64,000 bases of DNA from Brachypterus glaber (Eukaryota > Arthropoda > Insecta > Coleoptera > Kateretidae): NCBI GenBank assembly GCA_958510825.1, contig OY294054.1:9464319-9528318 (forward strand). Direction: 5' to 3'. Shown here in pieces: positions 44,246 to 54,640 of the stretch; positions within the stretch are counted from its first letter, which is position 1, and every line of letters begins with the position of its first letter. The notes beneath the pieces are model-generated. The model worked only from the letters and a program-made list of their open reading frames with translations. It was not told where the DNA came from and did not search any database. The position numbers and the translations under genes are program-made.

Positions 44246-44643
44246 TTTACTCTCGATATGGCCTGAATTGATGTAACTCGAGCTTCCGTATTAAACTTAC
44301 ATTAGATATTTACGTATTTATACATACACAATTTTCATTTTGGATGTAAATAAAGATATATGGATACACTAATAAACACTGATCGGGTGTAGGTATGATT
44401 TACCGGGGGCTCACAAAAATAAGAATTAAAAAAAATGATTTTTAAAGTCACCTGGAATATAAAAAAATATATTTGAAAAAAAAAAGACTATTTTTGTTTT
44501 GTTTTCAAAAATAATTCTTTTTTCGATTTTTTTTTTAACTTTTTTTTTTAATCAATACAGAAATGCCGAAAAGGTCGAAACTTATACAGAAATCTCAAAA
44601 GTTCGTGTACAACTTTTTGAAACTAATTCACCCAATCAATATA
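44246..44643. repeat. Block partly shared with 47185-47450
   Basis: 'gatgtaactcgagctt' and 'atgtaaataaagatatatgg' recur in diverged form near 47210 and 47310. The latter part is A+T-rich without recognised features. Confidence 0.35.
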
Positions 44644-45535
44644 CAAGGTTATTCAGAAATAAGTTCGAGAAATTTAAGAGGTGATTCTAAAATGATCAAA
44701 ATTTGCGTTACGTAATACTTGAACGTTCCCTTATGTTCTATAATAAAGGCAACTTTTGGTACATAGTGCTATATGATTGGGCAAAAAATTTTGTTTTCGC
44801 TCCACCCTACTTCCAGCTCAAAACACATAAAAGGGTACTCTTGCTGTTATACTGTGGTCCAAACCGTTTTCGAGTAAAGTTAATTTTTAGGTGAAATTTC
44901 ACTTTTCAAGGTCGAAAAATTAAATACTAAAATGTTAAAAACCAAAATTTTAAGGATGCAGGGTTATTCTATATCAAAAACTAAGAAAAAACTTTTTATA
45001 CATGCAGGTCGATATCGCTTTTAAAGCTACTATAGCCTTTTAAAAATGGTGCATTTTTAGGAGCATAGCTCCATTAGGATTCATTTTTGGAAGTACCTGT
45101 ATATGAGGCTTTTCTCTTAGTTTTTGATGTACGTTTATCCTGCATTATTGAAAACATTTTAGTATTTAATTTTTCGTTCTCAAAACGTGAAATTTCACCT
45201 AAAAATGATTTTTTCTCGAAAACGGTTAATCCTACTGTAATTTTTTTTATGTATTTTGACCTAAGAATTTATGTTAATAAATTACAAAAAAGTTACACAA
45301 AAAAAAGTTTCGGACAAAAAACTGATAAGGCCCCCCGTAGTTGCAAAACCTCGTTGCTATATCTCAAAGGGTTCCTGAGTTATTAAATAAAAACCGATTT
45401 TGTAAGCCATTTTCAAAGGCTAGCTCCCTTAGGACAATAAAAAAAGAAATGCTGAAAATTTTTGTCATAACTTGGTATACTATTGGAAAGGGTATGCAAC
45501 AGAGACGTTTTTACAACTATTTGATTCTCTTGAAC
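44644..45535. mobile_element. Foldback repeat related to 55989-57167
   Basis: After TA the left end CAAGGTTATTCAGAAATAAG matches the outer element at 55758. Inside, 'aaaaattaaatactaaaatg' and 'gtgaaatttcac' appear on both arms around a centre near 45085. The right arm carries 'aaaacggttaatcctact' and 'gggttcctgagttattaaat'. The right terminus is not preserved. At 44703-44732 it includes a 'gttacgtaatacttgaacgt' end of another MITE. Confidence 0.6.
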
Positions 45536-45973
45536 TAGTGCCGTTTTTGATAAAATTTTGCTTAGAATAGAAACCACTGTATTTTCACTCATAAATTGGC
45601 CTACATATTTTTTATACTAATAATTCGGAAATTGTTTTTGTATTGTTTCAACAAAGTGCATATTAAGAATATATAAAAAAATATTTAGGAAAACTAAAAG
45701 TATTTATTATCATAAAAAATAATATGTACAGGGAAAAATTCAACTATTTTGCAAAAATATCCAAAAAGACCGATATCTCAAAAACGGTGAGACTTTGTAT
45801 TAAGGTATATTTGGTCTAATAGACTCAAAATGAGCTCTTCTATCACTTCTTAAAAACTTTCTATGCATGTATTATACAGCCTGGATATAAAAAATATAGG
45901 TATATATAAAAAATTGTCCTGACGCTACGCTTGTATAGAGCTTCACACTAAAAAAGTTCAACACATATACATA
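45536..45973. other. Spacer
   Basis: Phrases such as 'ccgatatctcaaaaacggtg' recall the foldback repeats, but no arms or ends could be paired. Confidence 0.3.
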
Positions 45974-46680
45974 CAGAGCGGTCCAAAAGTCACCCCCCCC
46001 TCTTAACTTTTGAACCAGTTGAGATATCGACTTCAAATTTAGAACTTTTAAATAAGACAACTTAAACTATCTTTTAGCATATATATAATACTTTCAGCTT
46101 TTAAAATGTGGGCAGGGGGGCATGGGGGCACATTTTTTTAAATGGAAAGGGGGGTCGTGTAATACATCATTTTAAAGCTTATAAAATTCTCCAACTAACT
46201 CCGTATTTTTAAATTAAAAAAAAATTTTGGGTTTAAAATGGGGTTGAAAATAGGTATTAATGTCAAAATTCCTCTTAAAAAAAACAAATAATTTTTTAAA
46301 AATGCCTAATTTTAATCATAAAAAAATGTTAATTATACTTTTAAACTAATTCTAGTTGACATAAATAAAAATTTATAAAAAAAATCGAATGTTTTAGCAC
46401 AAAAAATTGAAAAATCAAAACCTTAAAAAACATTTTTAAAAAAATTAAAAATGTTAGTTTAAATAGAGAATTTTATAAGCTTTAAAATGATATAATACAC
46501 GACCCCCCTTTCCATTTAAAAAAATGTCCCCCCATGCCCCCCTGCCCACATTTTAAGAGCTGAAAATATCAAATATATGCTAAAAGATAGTTGAAGTTAT
46601 ATTATTTAAGAGTTCTAAATTTGAAGTCGATATCTCAACTCGTTCAAAAGTTAAAGGGGGGTGACTTTTGGACCGCACTG
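45974..46680. mobile_element. Tc1/mariner-like foldback MITE (copy B)
   Basis: TA then CAGAGCGGTCCAAAAGTCAC begins the left arm and the right arm ends GGACCGCACTG then TA. The arms pair to the centre near 46330. It matches 30921-31651 along its length, including the 'tggaaaggggggtcgtg' subterminal strings. Confidence 0.88.
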
Positions 46681-46689
46681 TATATAAAT

Positions 46690-46998
46690 AAAGGGTACCT
46701 CCCGACGCTCTAAAAAATTCTTTTCGATTAAAATAAGATTATTTGCCCAAATGGTGCAAAAAACCTAAATTGAATTCTCAGCTTAAAAAATACGAAAAAA
46801 AAATGCAGTTAATAATTTGGGTTTATGGGGTGATTTTACATAAAAAAGTATGAAAATGTTTCACGGCTATCTTTATTTAAATAGAACATAAGAGAGCTAC
46901 AGTCCTTTAAAGAAAATTTAGAAGCGATATTAGGATATATGTTTTAACAAAGCACTCCTTAAAAGTGGGTACCTTATTTCTAAAGCACCCTGTATAAA
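46690..46998. mobile_element. Right part of a CAGGGTGC-type repeat
   Basis: The end 'taaagcaccctgtata' is the complement of TATACAGGGTGCTTTA. 'ggggtgattttacataaaaa' lies in the interior. The left end is missing. Confidence 0.4.
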
Positions 46999-47966
46999 TA
47001 TAAAAAATATAAAAGTATACAAAAAGGCTTTCCCAAATTGTTGAAAATTTTAAAAATGGAAAGCAATACAAAAATAAAAAAAAATAAAATAAAAAAATTA
47101 TTAAATTAAAAAATCAAATTAAAATTCACTTTCAATATTCATATAATATAATAGTTTTCATATGAATTTTTCTTTACGTTGGTAACTTTTTGATTGCCTG
47201 AAGTACCACCAGATATAACTCAAGCTTTAATATTAAAATTTATCAGATATTTTTGTATGTATAGTATTGTAATACAATACTATTCTATACATAAATCTTC
47301 CATGTAAATAAAGATATACTTAAAAAATTTATTAAATGCACAGTCATGATGGTATAAGCAATCTGGTGGATTAATATTTTATGATTTTTCATGTAAATAA
47401 GGATTTACGAATACACTGCTAAAAAATATGTTGAGGATTCCTGCGAATAAAAAAAACTCTACAAAAGTTTTTCTTGTCCTTGATGAAAAAAATAGGGGGG
47501 GGGGCTTGGTTTAGTGTGACGTCACACCAAAATTTTATTGACCTACTCAGATGAATTTTTTACATTCTGATAAGCAGAACTTTTTAGAATAGTTCAATCT
47601 ATCTATTCATATTTTGGCTGTGGGAATGCTTCATGGTTTTACCATAAGTTGGCAGCACTGTCTTGACAATTTTATGACAGTTGAAACAAAAGCATAAGTA
47701 ATAATTATTTTTGACAAATTGTGAATTCGCAGTTATATTTCGCGATAAAAGTTGCATGCTGCGTGTTACTACAAATATGATATCACCTAAAAAAGTGTGA
47801 CGTATTTTATGGACGACCCCTAACGTCGTCCTTTTTATTTTTTTTTTGGTTTTAATATAATATATTTGACTTTTTTTTTGAAAAGTACGAAATTTTACGT
47901 AATTTTAATCACAAAAAACTTAGTATTTAAAGCAAAAAGCAGCTCTTTAACTGTATAATTAAAAAA
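46999..47966. other. Spacer with two decayed repeat pieces
   Basis: 47185-47450 shares strings with 44260-44400. At 47487-47825 a G-run plus 'gtgtgacgtcacacc' and a terminal 'atggacgacccctaa' resemble the Harbinger-like family of 6859 without clear duplications. An imperfect palindrome 'gtattgtaatacaatac' is at about 47264. Confidence 0.35.
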
Positions 47967-48006
47967 GACCCTATCTTTATATCTTTAAAGATATAAAGAT
48001 AGGGTC
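47967..48006. repeat. Perfect 40-bp palindrome, no spacer
   Basis: GACCCTATCTTTATATCTTT is followed at once by its exact reverse complement. There is no mismatch and no loop, and the flanks do not pair. Such perfect symmetry in this decayed surrounding implies recent formation or an assembly fold. Confidence 0.95.
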
Positions 48007-48189
48007 CAAAGTCCAAGCCAAGCATTTTCGGCTCAAAATTTGGTCAGCAAGAGCAAAAAATGTGACTTCTAAAATAACATAAATACCGGGTGTCCGAGGT
48101 CTCTAAAAAGGGGGAGCAATATTATTATCGGGCAAAGAAGTTGATTTGTTTGTACCTCCAGATCCTTTAAATTTGGATTTTGGATCTAG

Positions 48190-48760
48190 GAGAATTAGCC
48201 GACAATTTTACTGCAAAACTTTTAACGCGAAAACATTTACAGCGCAAGGTTTTGCCGCGAAAAATAAATTACCGCGAGAAAATATTACCGCGAAAATTAT
48301 TATCGCGACAATTAAAATAGACATTTTACCGCGCAATAATATAATCGCGCTTACATTTTAATAAAAAAAAATAACCACCGTAAAATAAATAATTTTTTGA
48401 ATAAAACACTTATAATGTTATTTTATTTTTTTATCAAAAACAAAATCAAACTAACCAAATTAAACAATTTAGTTATATTTATGTTGTTTAAAATACTAAA
48501 CTTATAAAACTAAATTAAACAAATTAGCTATATAATATATTTATATTTATTAGTATTATTATTAGTTATAGTTATATTTTAACAACTAACAAAAAAGTCT
48601 TACAGAAAAAATAACAAATGTTCATAATTTAAAATTGGACGCGGAATTCGCTTTGCAAGTTAAATGTTTTCGCGGTAATTACTTTCGCTATACATTTTTC
48701 GCGGTAATTGCATTTCGATATTAAAACTTTACGCGGTTATAGTTTTCGCTCATGCCGGAC
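48190..48760. mobile_element. Element with inverted TTACCGCG minisatellites (copy 2)
   Basis: From about 48200 the plus strand has about nine units such as TTACCGCGAAAA, TTACAGCGC and TTATCGCGACA at 14-20 base spacing. From 48650 to 48745 the complement (TTTTCGCGGTAATT) occurs about five times. 'gccgacaatttt' at the left pairs with 'gccggacaaatt' at the right. It is the same design as 41340-42010 but with a different interior. Confidence 0.65.
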
Positions 48761-48960
48761 AAATTACAACTTTTATATAAATGAATTTACAACAGAAAAA
48801 CATTGCCATTATTGAAAAACAAATAAATAATACTGAGTGAATGAATAGATGTAAATATACTACTTGATACTGATAAAATTAGTGGTGAGTTTGTATCAAA
48901 TTTTTATATATCTGTTTAAACTTATTGTAATCTCTCTGTAAATTAATGTTATTCGGAGTA
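48761..48960. other. A+T-rich spacer
   Basis: Nothing recognised; it may include 3' UTR of the minus-strand Penelope fragment that follows. Confidence 0.25.
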
Positions 48961-48964
48961 CAAA

Positions 48965-49300
48965 CTATGTGACTAAAAATTTGCGTTTATCTTCAATAGC
49001 TTCAAAATCCAATATTTTAGCAGAATCAAACTGTACAGTATGACCGGTCTCTATTGCATGTGTTGACAACCCTGATTTTTTTCGTAATTTTGCAATATCA
49101 AGTTCATGTTGGTGAATGCGCTCGGATAATTTTTGGGAAGTTTCCCCAATATATGTCTTTTGACATCCACAAACAATTTGATACACCAAATCACGTTGAT
49201 TTTCAGCAGTAACTTTGTCTTTTTCCACTTTAACAGTTTGGGAAAAGAATCCGTTTATCAATTCCCTAAGAAAGTTTGGTGCTCAAATTTTGAGCATATG
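48965..49300 (-). pseudogene. Penelope-like element GIY-YIG endonuclease fragment
   Basis: The minus-strand frame reads 'LVYQIVCGCQKTYIGETSQ', then 'LSERIHQHELDIAKLRKKSG', 'LSTHAIETGHTVQFDSAKIL' and 'FEAIEDKRKF' before a stop at 48965. The core 'VYQI...TYIGETSQKLSERIHQH' is a GIY-YIG nuclease motif with its conserved Tyr and Arg, and the 'HAIETGH' step is typical of Penelope-like elements, whose GIY-YIG domain follows the reverse transcriptase. The frame opens without an ATG (TTG at 49261), and upstream 'FLREL' reading meets a stop near 49290. No reverse transcriptase is nearby, so it is 5'-truncated. The conserved 'EALLI' continuation is replaced by the stop. Confidence 0.85.
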
Positions 49301-49340
49301 GGTGCACCCCCTAAAGATTTAATAACATTAGGGATCTAAT

Positions 49341-49610
49341 GGGAGGCATAGCGTAGTGGCTAGCGCGTATGCATAGCAAGTCTACTATCGTGAGTTCGAT
49401 TCTCACTGGCGCCGATTTGCCTTTTTCAGTTAATTATAAATTGAAATTTGGCGAAGGCGATAAGTGAAACGGACACTCCCTAGAAACTGGTTCGAAAGTC
49501 AGTATAAGCCGGTGGTTCCCTCTACTACTAGCCTACACAAGTCCTGGACTTAGGGGATGCTTAATTAAGTAGAATAGTACGAGGTTAAACAAACATGTAA
49601 TGTAATGTAA
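49341..49610 (+). mobile_element. tRNA-derived SINE (best copy)
   Basis: The head GGGAGGCATAGCGTAGTGGC holds box A TAGCGTAGTGG (49349-49359), and box B GTTCGATTC is at 49394-49402, a normal internal Pol III promoter spacing. 'cactggcgccg' ends the tRNA-like part near 49413. The body and end ('agaatagtacgaggttaaac') and a (TGTAA)3 tail are shared with the other copies. At 270 bp with intact boxes, it is the best template for a family consensus. It would be mobilised by a LINE not identified here. Confidence 0.88.
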
Positions 49611-50880
49611 TTAAAACATTTAGCCTTGAACCCACCACGGCATTTTCACCTCCTGGATATACAACCTAGATTAAACTCCTTCCCCTCTTTAAACGGTCAC
49701 TCCGGCAATAATATTAAGAATATTTATTATTTTTCCAGTTTTTTTTTTTCTTCGACGCACCAGATTCTGATCCTAGATTTTTTGAAGCGTATAATAATAA
49801 GAAATATGCAGTTTCCAATGCTTTTCTCGAAACTATTCAATGGCTCAAATATACTAAAAATGTCTTTTATTATGTATGGACAAAATATCGAAGACTTTCG
49901 TGCAGTGTATGTAAATCAAGCATGATAGCTCGGAATTGCTGTTTGTATTGAAAACTTAGTTGATCTTTTTATAATTTCGTTGTGCATTTTGTGTATCTAT
50001 AGAATTTAGATTTATAGTAGGGGGGCAAACGTCTACGTATAAAAGCCGAAGATGAAACTCGACTTTTTTGACTCTCCGTAACTCAATACCAAGAAGAGTG
50101 GGCGTAGAAAATCCGTCACCCCCTATTAACTTTTCAACGGTATTTAGATATAGACTTTAATTCTGAAATAATTAAAGAAGACAACAAACACTATCTTTAG
50201 GAATATATTCCATATTTTCAAATTGTTAAATGATCCCAGCAGGACAAATAGAAAGTAGGTTCTTTTTATAAAGCTGTAATATAAAGTATTATTCCTTTTT
50301 TTATCAATTTTTTTTTTGATAGGAGAACCACTACAAAATATTTATGTACGGACTTTCAAGATTTTTGTATGACTTTGAAATAAAAAATCATGTTTCTTAA
50401 GTCGACTTTATTAAATTATAATAAAAAAGTACTTTATGAAGTAAAACTCCATAAAATAAATAGCGTGTGTAAAAAAGTAAAGTTTCTATTGACAACTCAG
50501 AACCTTTCATCATTCCTTCAGATTCTCCACACAGTATCGTATAATTCATAATCTTGGCACTTTACGCCTTTACGTACGACATTCTCCCGAAGAACACAAC
50601 CTAACATTAATAAAAAATACACCAAATAAAAATATAATAATAATTAAAATACAAACAACACTAATCTGTATACAAAAAGGAAAAACATAATGTAAACAAT
50701 CAACCAAAAAGTTTAAGACTAATTAATTTACAGCTTATTTTAGAGACCGATTAAATTATTTCCACGCACAGTGATTTAAAAATAAGTAAACTACAATCCC
50801 GAGCAGGTTGCAATCTCAACTAAACGGCGGACGATTTTTGGTATAAAATAAGTTAAATTACTACTATCAGAAGTTTCAAT
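49611..50880. other. Spacer, nothing recognised
   Basis: Frames of 99 codons (49626) and others are A+T-rich and lack known domains. 50100-50230 has mariner-MITE-like phrasing ('cccctattaacttttcaac') without paired arms. Confidence 0.3.
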
Positions 50881-50889
50881 AATAGATAA

Positions 50890-50985
50890 CAGGTCGACTC
50901 GGAAAATAGTACTTTTCCGAGACCATTTATAGGTCGAGGAAAAGTACCATTTTCCGGGAGACCTGTATACTATTTTATTCGCAAA
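50890..50985. repeat. Nested hairpins with GGAAAAGTAC/CTTTTCC words
   Basis: 'aggtcgactcggaaaatag' faces 'tccgggagacct', and inside CTCGGAAAA pairs with TTTTCCGAG. It ends 'tatactatttta', the same closing word as the hairpin-bounded elements at 26134 and 59461. Confidence 0.5.
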
Positions 50986-51386
50986 TGTTTTTATTTAAAA
51001 ATAAAGTACTAATTTTTTTGAAACCTAGATGTGTGAATTCAAATGAAGAAAATAATACTATAATACTTAGTTTTTTAGTTCTTTTCATATTTACCACAAT
51101 TATTTTTTCCTACATTTCACAAGAAAAGCACAATCATATAAAACCGAAGTTCCACATATGCGTAACCCAAATAACTACCACAAAAAAAATTTGTTGATAG
51201 CTCACAAAGCACCGTTTATAACATTTATTATCCTTTTCAGTCTCAAAAGTAAAAAACATAACATTGACTTAAAACTGTACATTAAGGTTTTTTAAACGAA
51301 ATGTATTGGATTATATTCATGTTTATCATCACAACAGCAACTCAGCCATCTTGTTTTAAGTATTGATAATAATATTTTAATCGGTG

Positions 51387-51400
51387 GCGCCATCTAGTGG
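51387..51400 (-). promoter_or_regulatory. CTCF-like motif (full match)
   Basis: GCGCCATCTAGTGG is the complement of CCACTAGATGGCGC, which fits CCASYAGRTGGCGC at every position. Sequence match only. Confidence 0.4.
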
Positions 51401-51420
51401 AAATGAATGATTTAATTTTC

Positions 51421-51448
51421 AGACCAGTAATTATTAGTTTACTGGTCT
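51421..51448. repeat. Short hairpin upstream of the LINE
   Basis: AGACCAGTAA pairs with TTACTGGTCT across an 8-base A+T loop. A terminator or element-end role is possible but unproven. Confidence 0.5.
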
Positions 51449-51537
51449 CTATTTTTCATTACAGGTCAGATCCAGGCGTGGAAAACAGTGGGATAAGAAA
51501 TCACGTCCTTCCCAAATTTTATTAATACATGTATAGG

Positions 51538-53580
51538 ATAAAGCTAATTTTATTAATAGATTTTTTGTTGATATAGGCAGCGAAATGGCTAAAAAAATAC
51601 ACAAAAACAGAATTGCGGTACCGGAGGAAAAAAAAATTAATGACTCGTTTTTTATAAGGCCAGTTAACGAAAATGAAGTAATTACTTTTATTTCAAAATT
51701 AAAAAATAACTCCTCACCAGGCCTAGATGGAATCTCGGCAGTGATTATAAAAAAATGTCACATGTACTTTTCTAGACCCTTAAGGCATATTATAAATTTA
51801 GTATTCTCATCGGGAAAAATCCCAAGTCAGTGGAAGGAGTCTGTGGTAACACCCATCTTTAAATCCGGAGATAAAACTAATCCTACAAATTACAGACCAA
51901 TTTCGGTAATCAATCATTTTGCAAAAATATTTGAGCAATGTTTAAAAAAGCGATTGAATGAATATTTAGTAAAACATAAAATTTTAAATCCTAATCAATT
52001 CGGATTTAAAGAGGGTGTTAGTACAGAACATGCAGTTTTAGAATTTACCAAAACTATCGTTAAAAATATAAACCACAATAAAAAATGTCTTGCAATATTT
52101 TTAGACTTGGCCAAGGCATTCGACACGGTGGATCATAGGATTTTACTTAAAAAGTTAAATCTTCTTGGACTTAGAGGTGTTGCATTGGCGCTCTTACAGG
52201 ATTACCTCACAAACAGAACCCAGCGAGTCAAACTTGAGGGAATACTGAGCGACCCCTTACAGATTTTGACTGGAATCCCCCAAGGTACGGTGTTAGGCCC
52301 AATTTTATTCCTTATTTACATTAATAATTTGCTCAGTTCAATTTCCAATGGCCTTATATACTCGTATGCAGATGACACAGCTGCGGTGTTTGTGGGTGAC
52401 TCTTGGGAGATCGCTTATGAAAAGGCTAAAGTGGGGTTGGAAATTATCCTTGATTGGTTAAGTTTCAACTCCCTTAGCCTTAACATTTCTAAGACTAAGT
52501 TTCTTGCTTTTTCCATCACAAATGTTGATCAACCAAAAGACGATAAGTTATATTTACATAGCACAAATTGTAGCCGAATAAATTGTGATTGTCCATACAT
52601 AAAAAAAGAATACTCAATAAAATACTTGGGGGTTACGATTGACCAGCATTTGAGATGGAAAGAGCATACAGAAAGTCTAGTAAAAAGATTGAGAAAGTAT
52701 ATATTTGTATTTTTCCGCATCAGGTCCTTTTTGAGCATTGAAAATCTTATCACCGTGTACTATGCCTTGACCGAGTCGATAATAAAGTATTGCATTACAG
52801 TTTGGGGTGGTTTATGTAAAAATGCATTAAGTGGTCTAGAAGTAGTACAAAACACAATTTTAAAAATCATTTTTAGAAAAGCGTATAGATACTCAACTGA
52901 GCAGCTATACATAGAATCCGGCTTATTAAGTATTAGAGAGCTCTATGCATATAATACCCTAATCTGGTTATTTAAAAATCATAGTGTTGCTATTTTTGAC
53001 GATCGGACGGAGGGTTGTATAACTAGATCCATTGGAAAGCAACCCGCTGTAATACCGCTTTGTAGGAAAACTTTCACACAGCGCTTTCTTTTTTATCTTG
53101 GACCGAAACTGTACAACTTGCTACCGTTGACAATCAGAAATATAACCAGCATCACAAGATTAAAACTGGAATTAAAAGTGTTTATTAAACAAAATACCTC
53201 TACAATAACCAATTTACTTAATAAAGAAATTTTTTAGGTAGCTCTCAGTTATTACAAAAAAAAAATGTATTAAAACAAAAAAAAACAGTAAAGTAATTAC
53301 TACTCTTCCCTATCACATCTGTACTCTCTTATATCTCTTTTATACTTTATTTCGCACACTTTTACTTTTACCTTTACTTTGTTATTTAACTTTATTTTAT
53401 TTAATTTTAATTTCATTATTCCTGTCACACACGTATATTTCGGTAATGTTCAAATACTGTTTATATTTATAATTTAAAATTATAATATTCACAAAACGGG
53501 CAGTAGCCTAGAGTGAAATATGTTGTAAAATAATAATTGTAAAATTTGTATACCAATAAATAAACTGAAACTGAAAAAAA
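51538..53580 (+). mobile_element. 5'-truncated non-LTR retrotransposon
   Basis: The body starts within the endonuclease-to-RT linker ('NFINRFFVDIGSEMAKKI') after a stop at about 51536. It holds a complete reverse transcriptase frame, a 3' UTR of about 340 bases with 'aataaataaactgaaactg', and an A-rich tail at 53572-53583. No endonuclease is present, so it is a dead-on-arrival copy, though it looks young. A left target duplication could not be identified. Confidence 0.85.
51585..53237 (+). CDS. Non-LTR retrotransposon reverse transcriptase (550 aa, N-truncated)
   Basis: This enzyme copies the element's RNA into DNA at a nicked chromosomal target. Motifs in order: 'SSPGLDGISAVIIKK' (residues 43-57), 'NPTNYRPISVI' (99-109), 'FLDLAKAFDTVDHRILLKKL' (172-191, Asp174 and Asp180), 'GIPQGTVLGPILFLIYINNL' (230-249), 'YSYADDTAAVF' (259-269, catalytic Asp pair 263-264), 'SLNISKTKFLAF' (298-309) and 'SIKYLGVTID' (344-353). 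A cysteine cluster (329, 334, 336) precedes the last motif. Residues 385-550 form the thumb and C-terminal region without RNase H. The layout fits the CR1/Jockey group. The first ATG is only the first Met in a frame that opens upstream at about 51539. The uninterrupted frame in such decayed surroundings implies recent insertion. The N-terminal endonuclease is absent. Confidence 0.93.
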   Translation: MAKKIHKNRIAVPEEKKINDSFFIRPVNENEVITFISKLKNNSSPGLDGISAVIIKKCHMYFSRPLRHIINLVFSSGKIPSQWKESVVTPIFKSGDKTNPTNYRPISVINHFAKIFEQCLKKRLNEYLVKHKILNPNQFGFKEGVSTEHAVLEFTKTIVKNINHNKKCLAIFLDLAKAFDTVDHRILLKKLNLLGLRGVALALLQDYLTNRTQRVKLEGILSDPLQILTGIPQGTVLGPILFLIYINNLLSSISNGLIYSYADDTAAVFVGDSWEIAYEKAKVGLEIILDWLSFNSLSLNISKTKFLAFSITNVDQPKDDKLYLHSTNCSRINCDCPYIKKEYSIKYLGVTIDQHLRWKEHTESLVKRLRKYIFVFFRIRSFLSIENLITVYYALTESIIKYCITVWGGLCKNALSGLEVVQNTILKIIFRKAYRYSTEQLYIESGLLSIRELYAYNTLIWLFKNHSVAIFDDRTEGCITRSIGKQPAVIPLCRKTFTQRFLFYLGPKLYNLLPLTIRNITSITRLKLELKVFIKQNTSTITNLLNKEIF

Positions 53581-53583
53581 AAA

Positions 53584-54042
53584 ATAGTATGTATTACATA
53601 TACAGTTGCGAATAAAATTTATTACAATGCTTGGTTTTAACCCCTAAATATTTTAAATATTATCTTTAAATATTTAAATGTACGATGATTATTGGGTGTA
53701 ATGCGAAGCAATATTTATCTTCACGGCTTGTTATTTAAATGTCATTATAAATATTTTGATTTCGCTTTAAGGAATATGAAAATGTCCTTATCTTTATAAT
53801 GACTGATTTAATAGGTATTTTTCTAGACGGTAGTTTTTGATTAAAAATAAAGTGAAAAAGAATGAATGATATTGAATACAAATTATACAAAAGAACAGTT
53901 TAATGCAGCGTATTTAACGTAAGTGCTAGACTCGTACCTACATCAATAACTTAGAAAAAATGATATGCAGACCTTTAGTAATCCCTTTTTTTACTTCTGC
54001 ACAAGATGTGTAGAAGTATTGCCCTCATTCTGGATGAGACAC
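53584..54042. other. Spacer with a GCGAAGC hairpin module
   Basis: At 53698-53735 'taatGCGAAGCaata' is followed by 'atcttcacggcttgtt' (GCGAAGC at 53703-53709), a plus-strand copy of the module found at 44205 and 63545. The rest is unassigned. Confidence 0.5.
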
Positions 54043-54640
54043 TAGTATATTACATGACTAGTGTGCAAAGTGATATATTTCGAGTGGGAAGGTTTACGAA
54101 CGAGCCGCCAGGCGAGTGAGGAAACCCCACGAGTGTATGAAATACACTTTTCAACGAGTTATGTACACTATTTTTCCTACGATCCCGAAAAAATATGAAG
54201 TTTCTTATTTTAAAATTTTCTAATTTTTATTAATTTTTAAGTAAAGCAAAGCACAAAATAATTATAAATAGCATACAAATTTATATATGTAGGTATGTCA
54301 AACAGGAAATATGAATTTCATTTAGCTTTAGTTTTCTTGGTTTTTCAAAATAGTAACGTTATAACTATAGTTTCTATTTTTGACATGAAAAACAGAAATA
54401 TTTGGATTTAAACACTTAAAAGATATAAAAGGCTTTAGAGAAAGGTGGAAAATGGCTTATAAAACAAGGTGAATAAAATTCGTAGAATCTACGAGGTAAA
54501 TATCTAAATAAAATTAGGCAAACCTCCATACATAAATATCACACGAGTGTGATATAAAAATATCAAACTAGTGCGATATGAGGTGTTTTCTAAAGAACAA
54601 AAGAGTGTGCTAAATGTCATTTTCATAGAGGATTAAAGGA
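54043..54640. mobile_element. Hairpin-bounded element (short copy)
   Basis: The opening hairpin (54043-54180) shares 'gtttacgaacgagccg', 'gaggaaaccccacgagtgt' and 'gttatgtacactatttttcc' with 26134-26275. The body at 54340-54640 matches 26920-27190. About 600 bases present in the other copy, including its small frame, are absent. The closing hairpin is missing. Confidence 0.6.

Noticed and set aside
49341..49413. Functional tRNA gene
   Set aside because: Box A and box B are present, but the body continues into SINE sequence repeated at other loci and the cloverleaf is not maintained.
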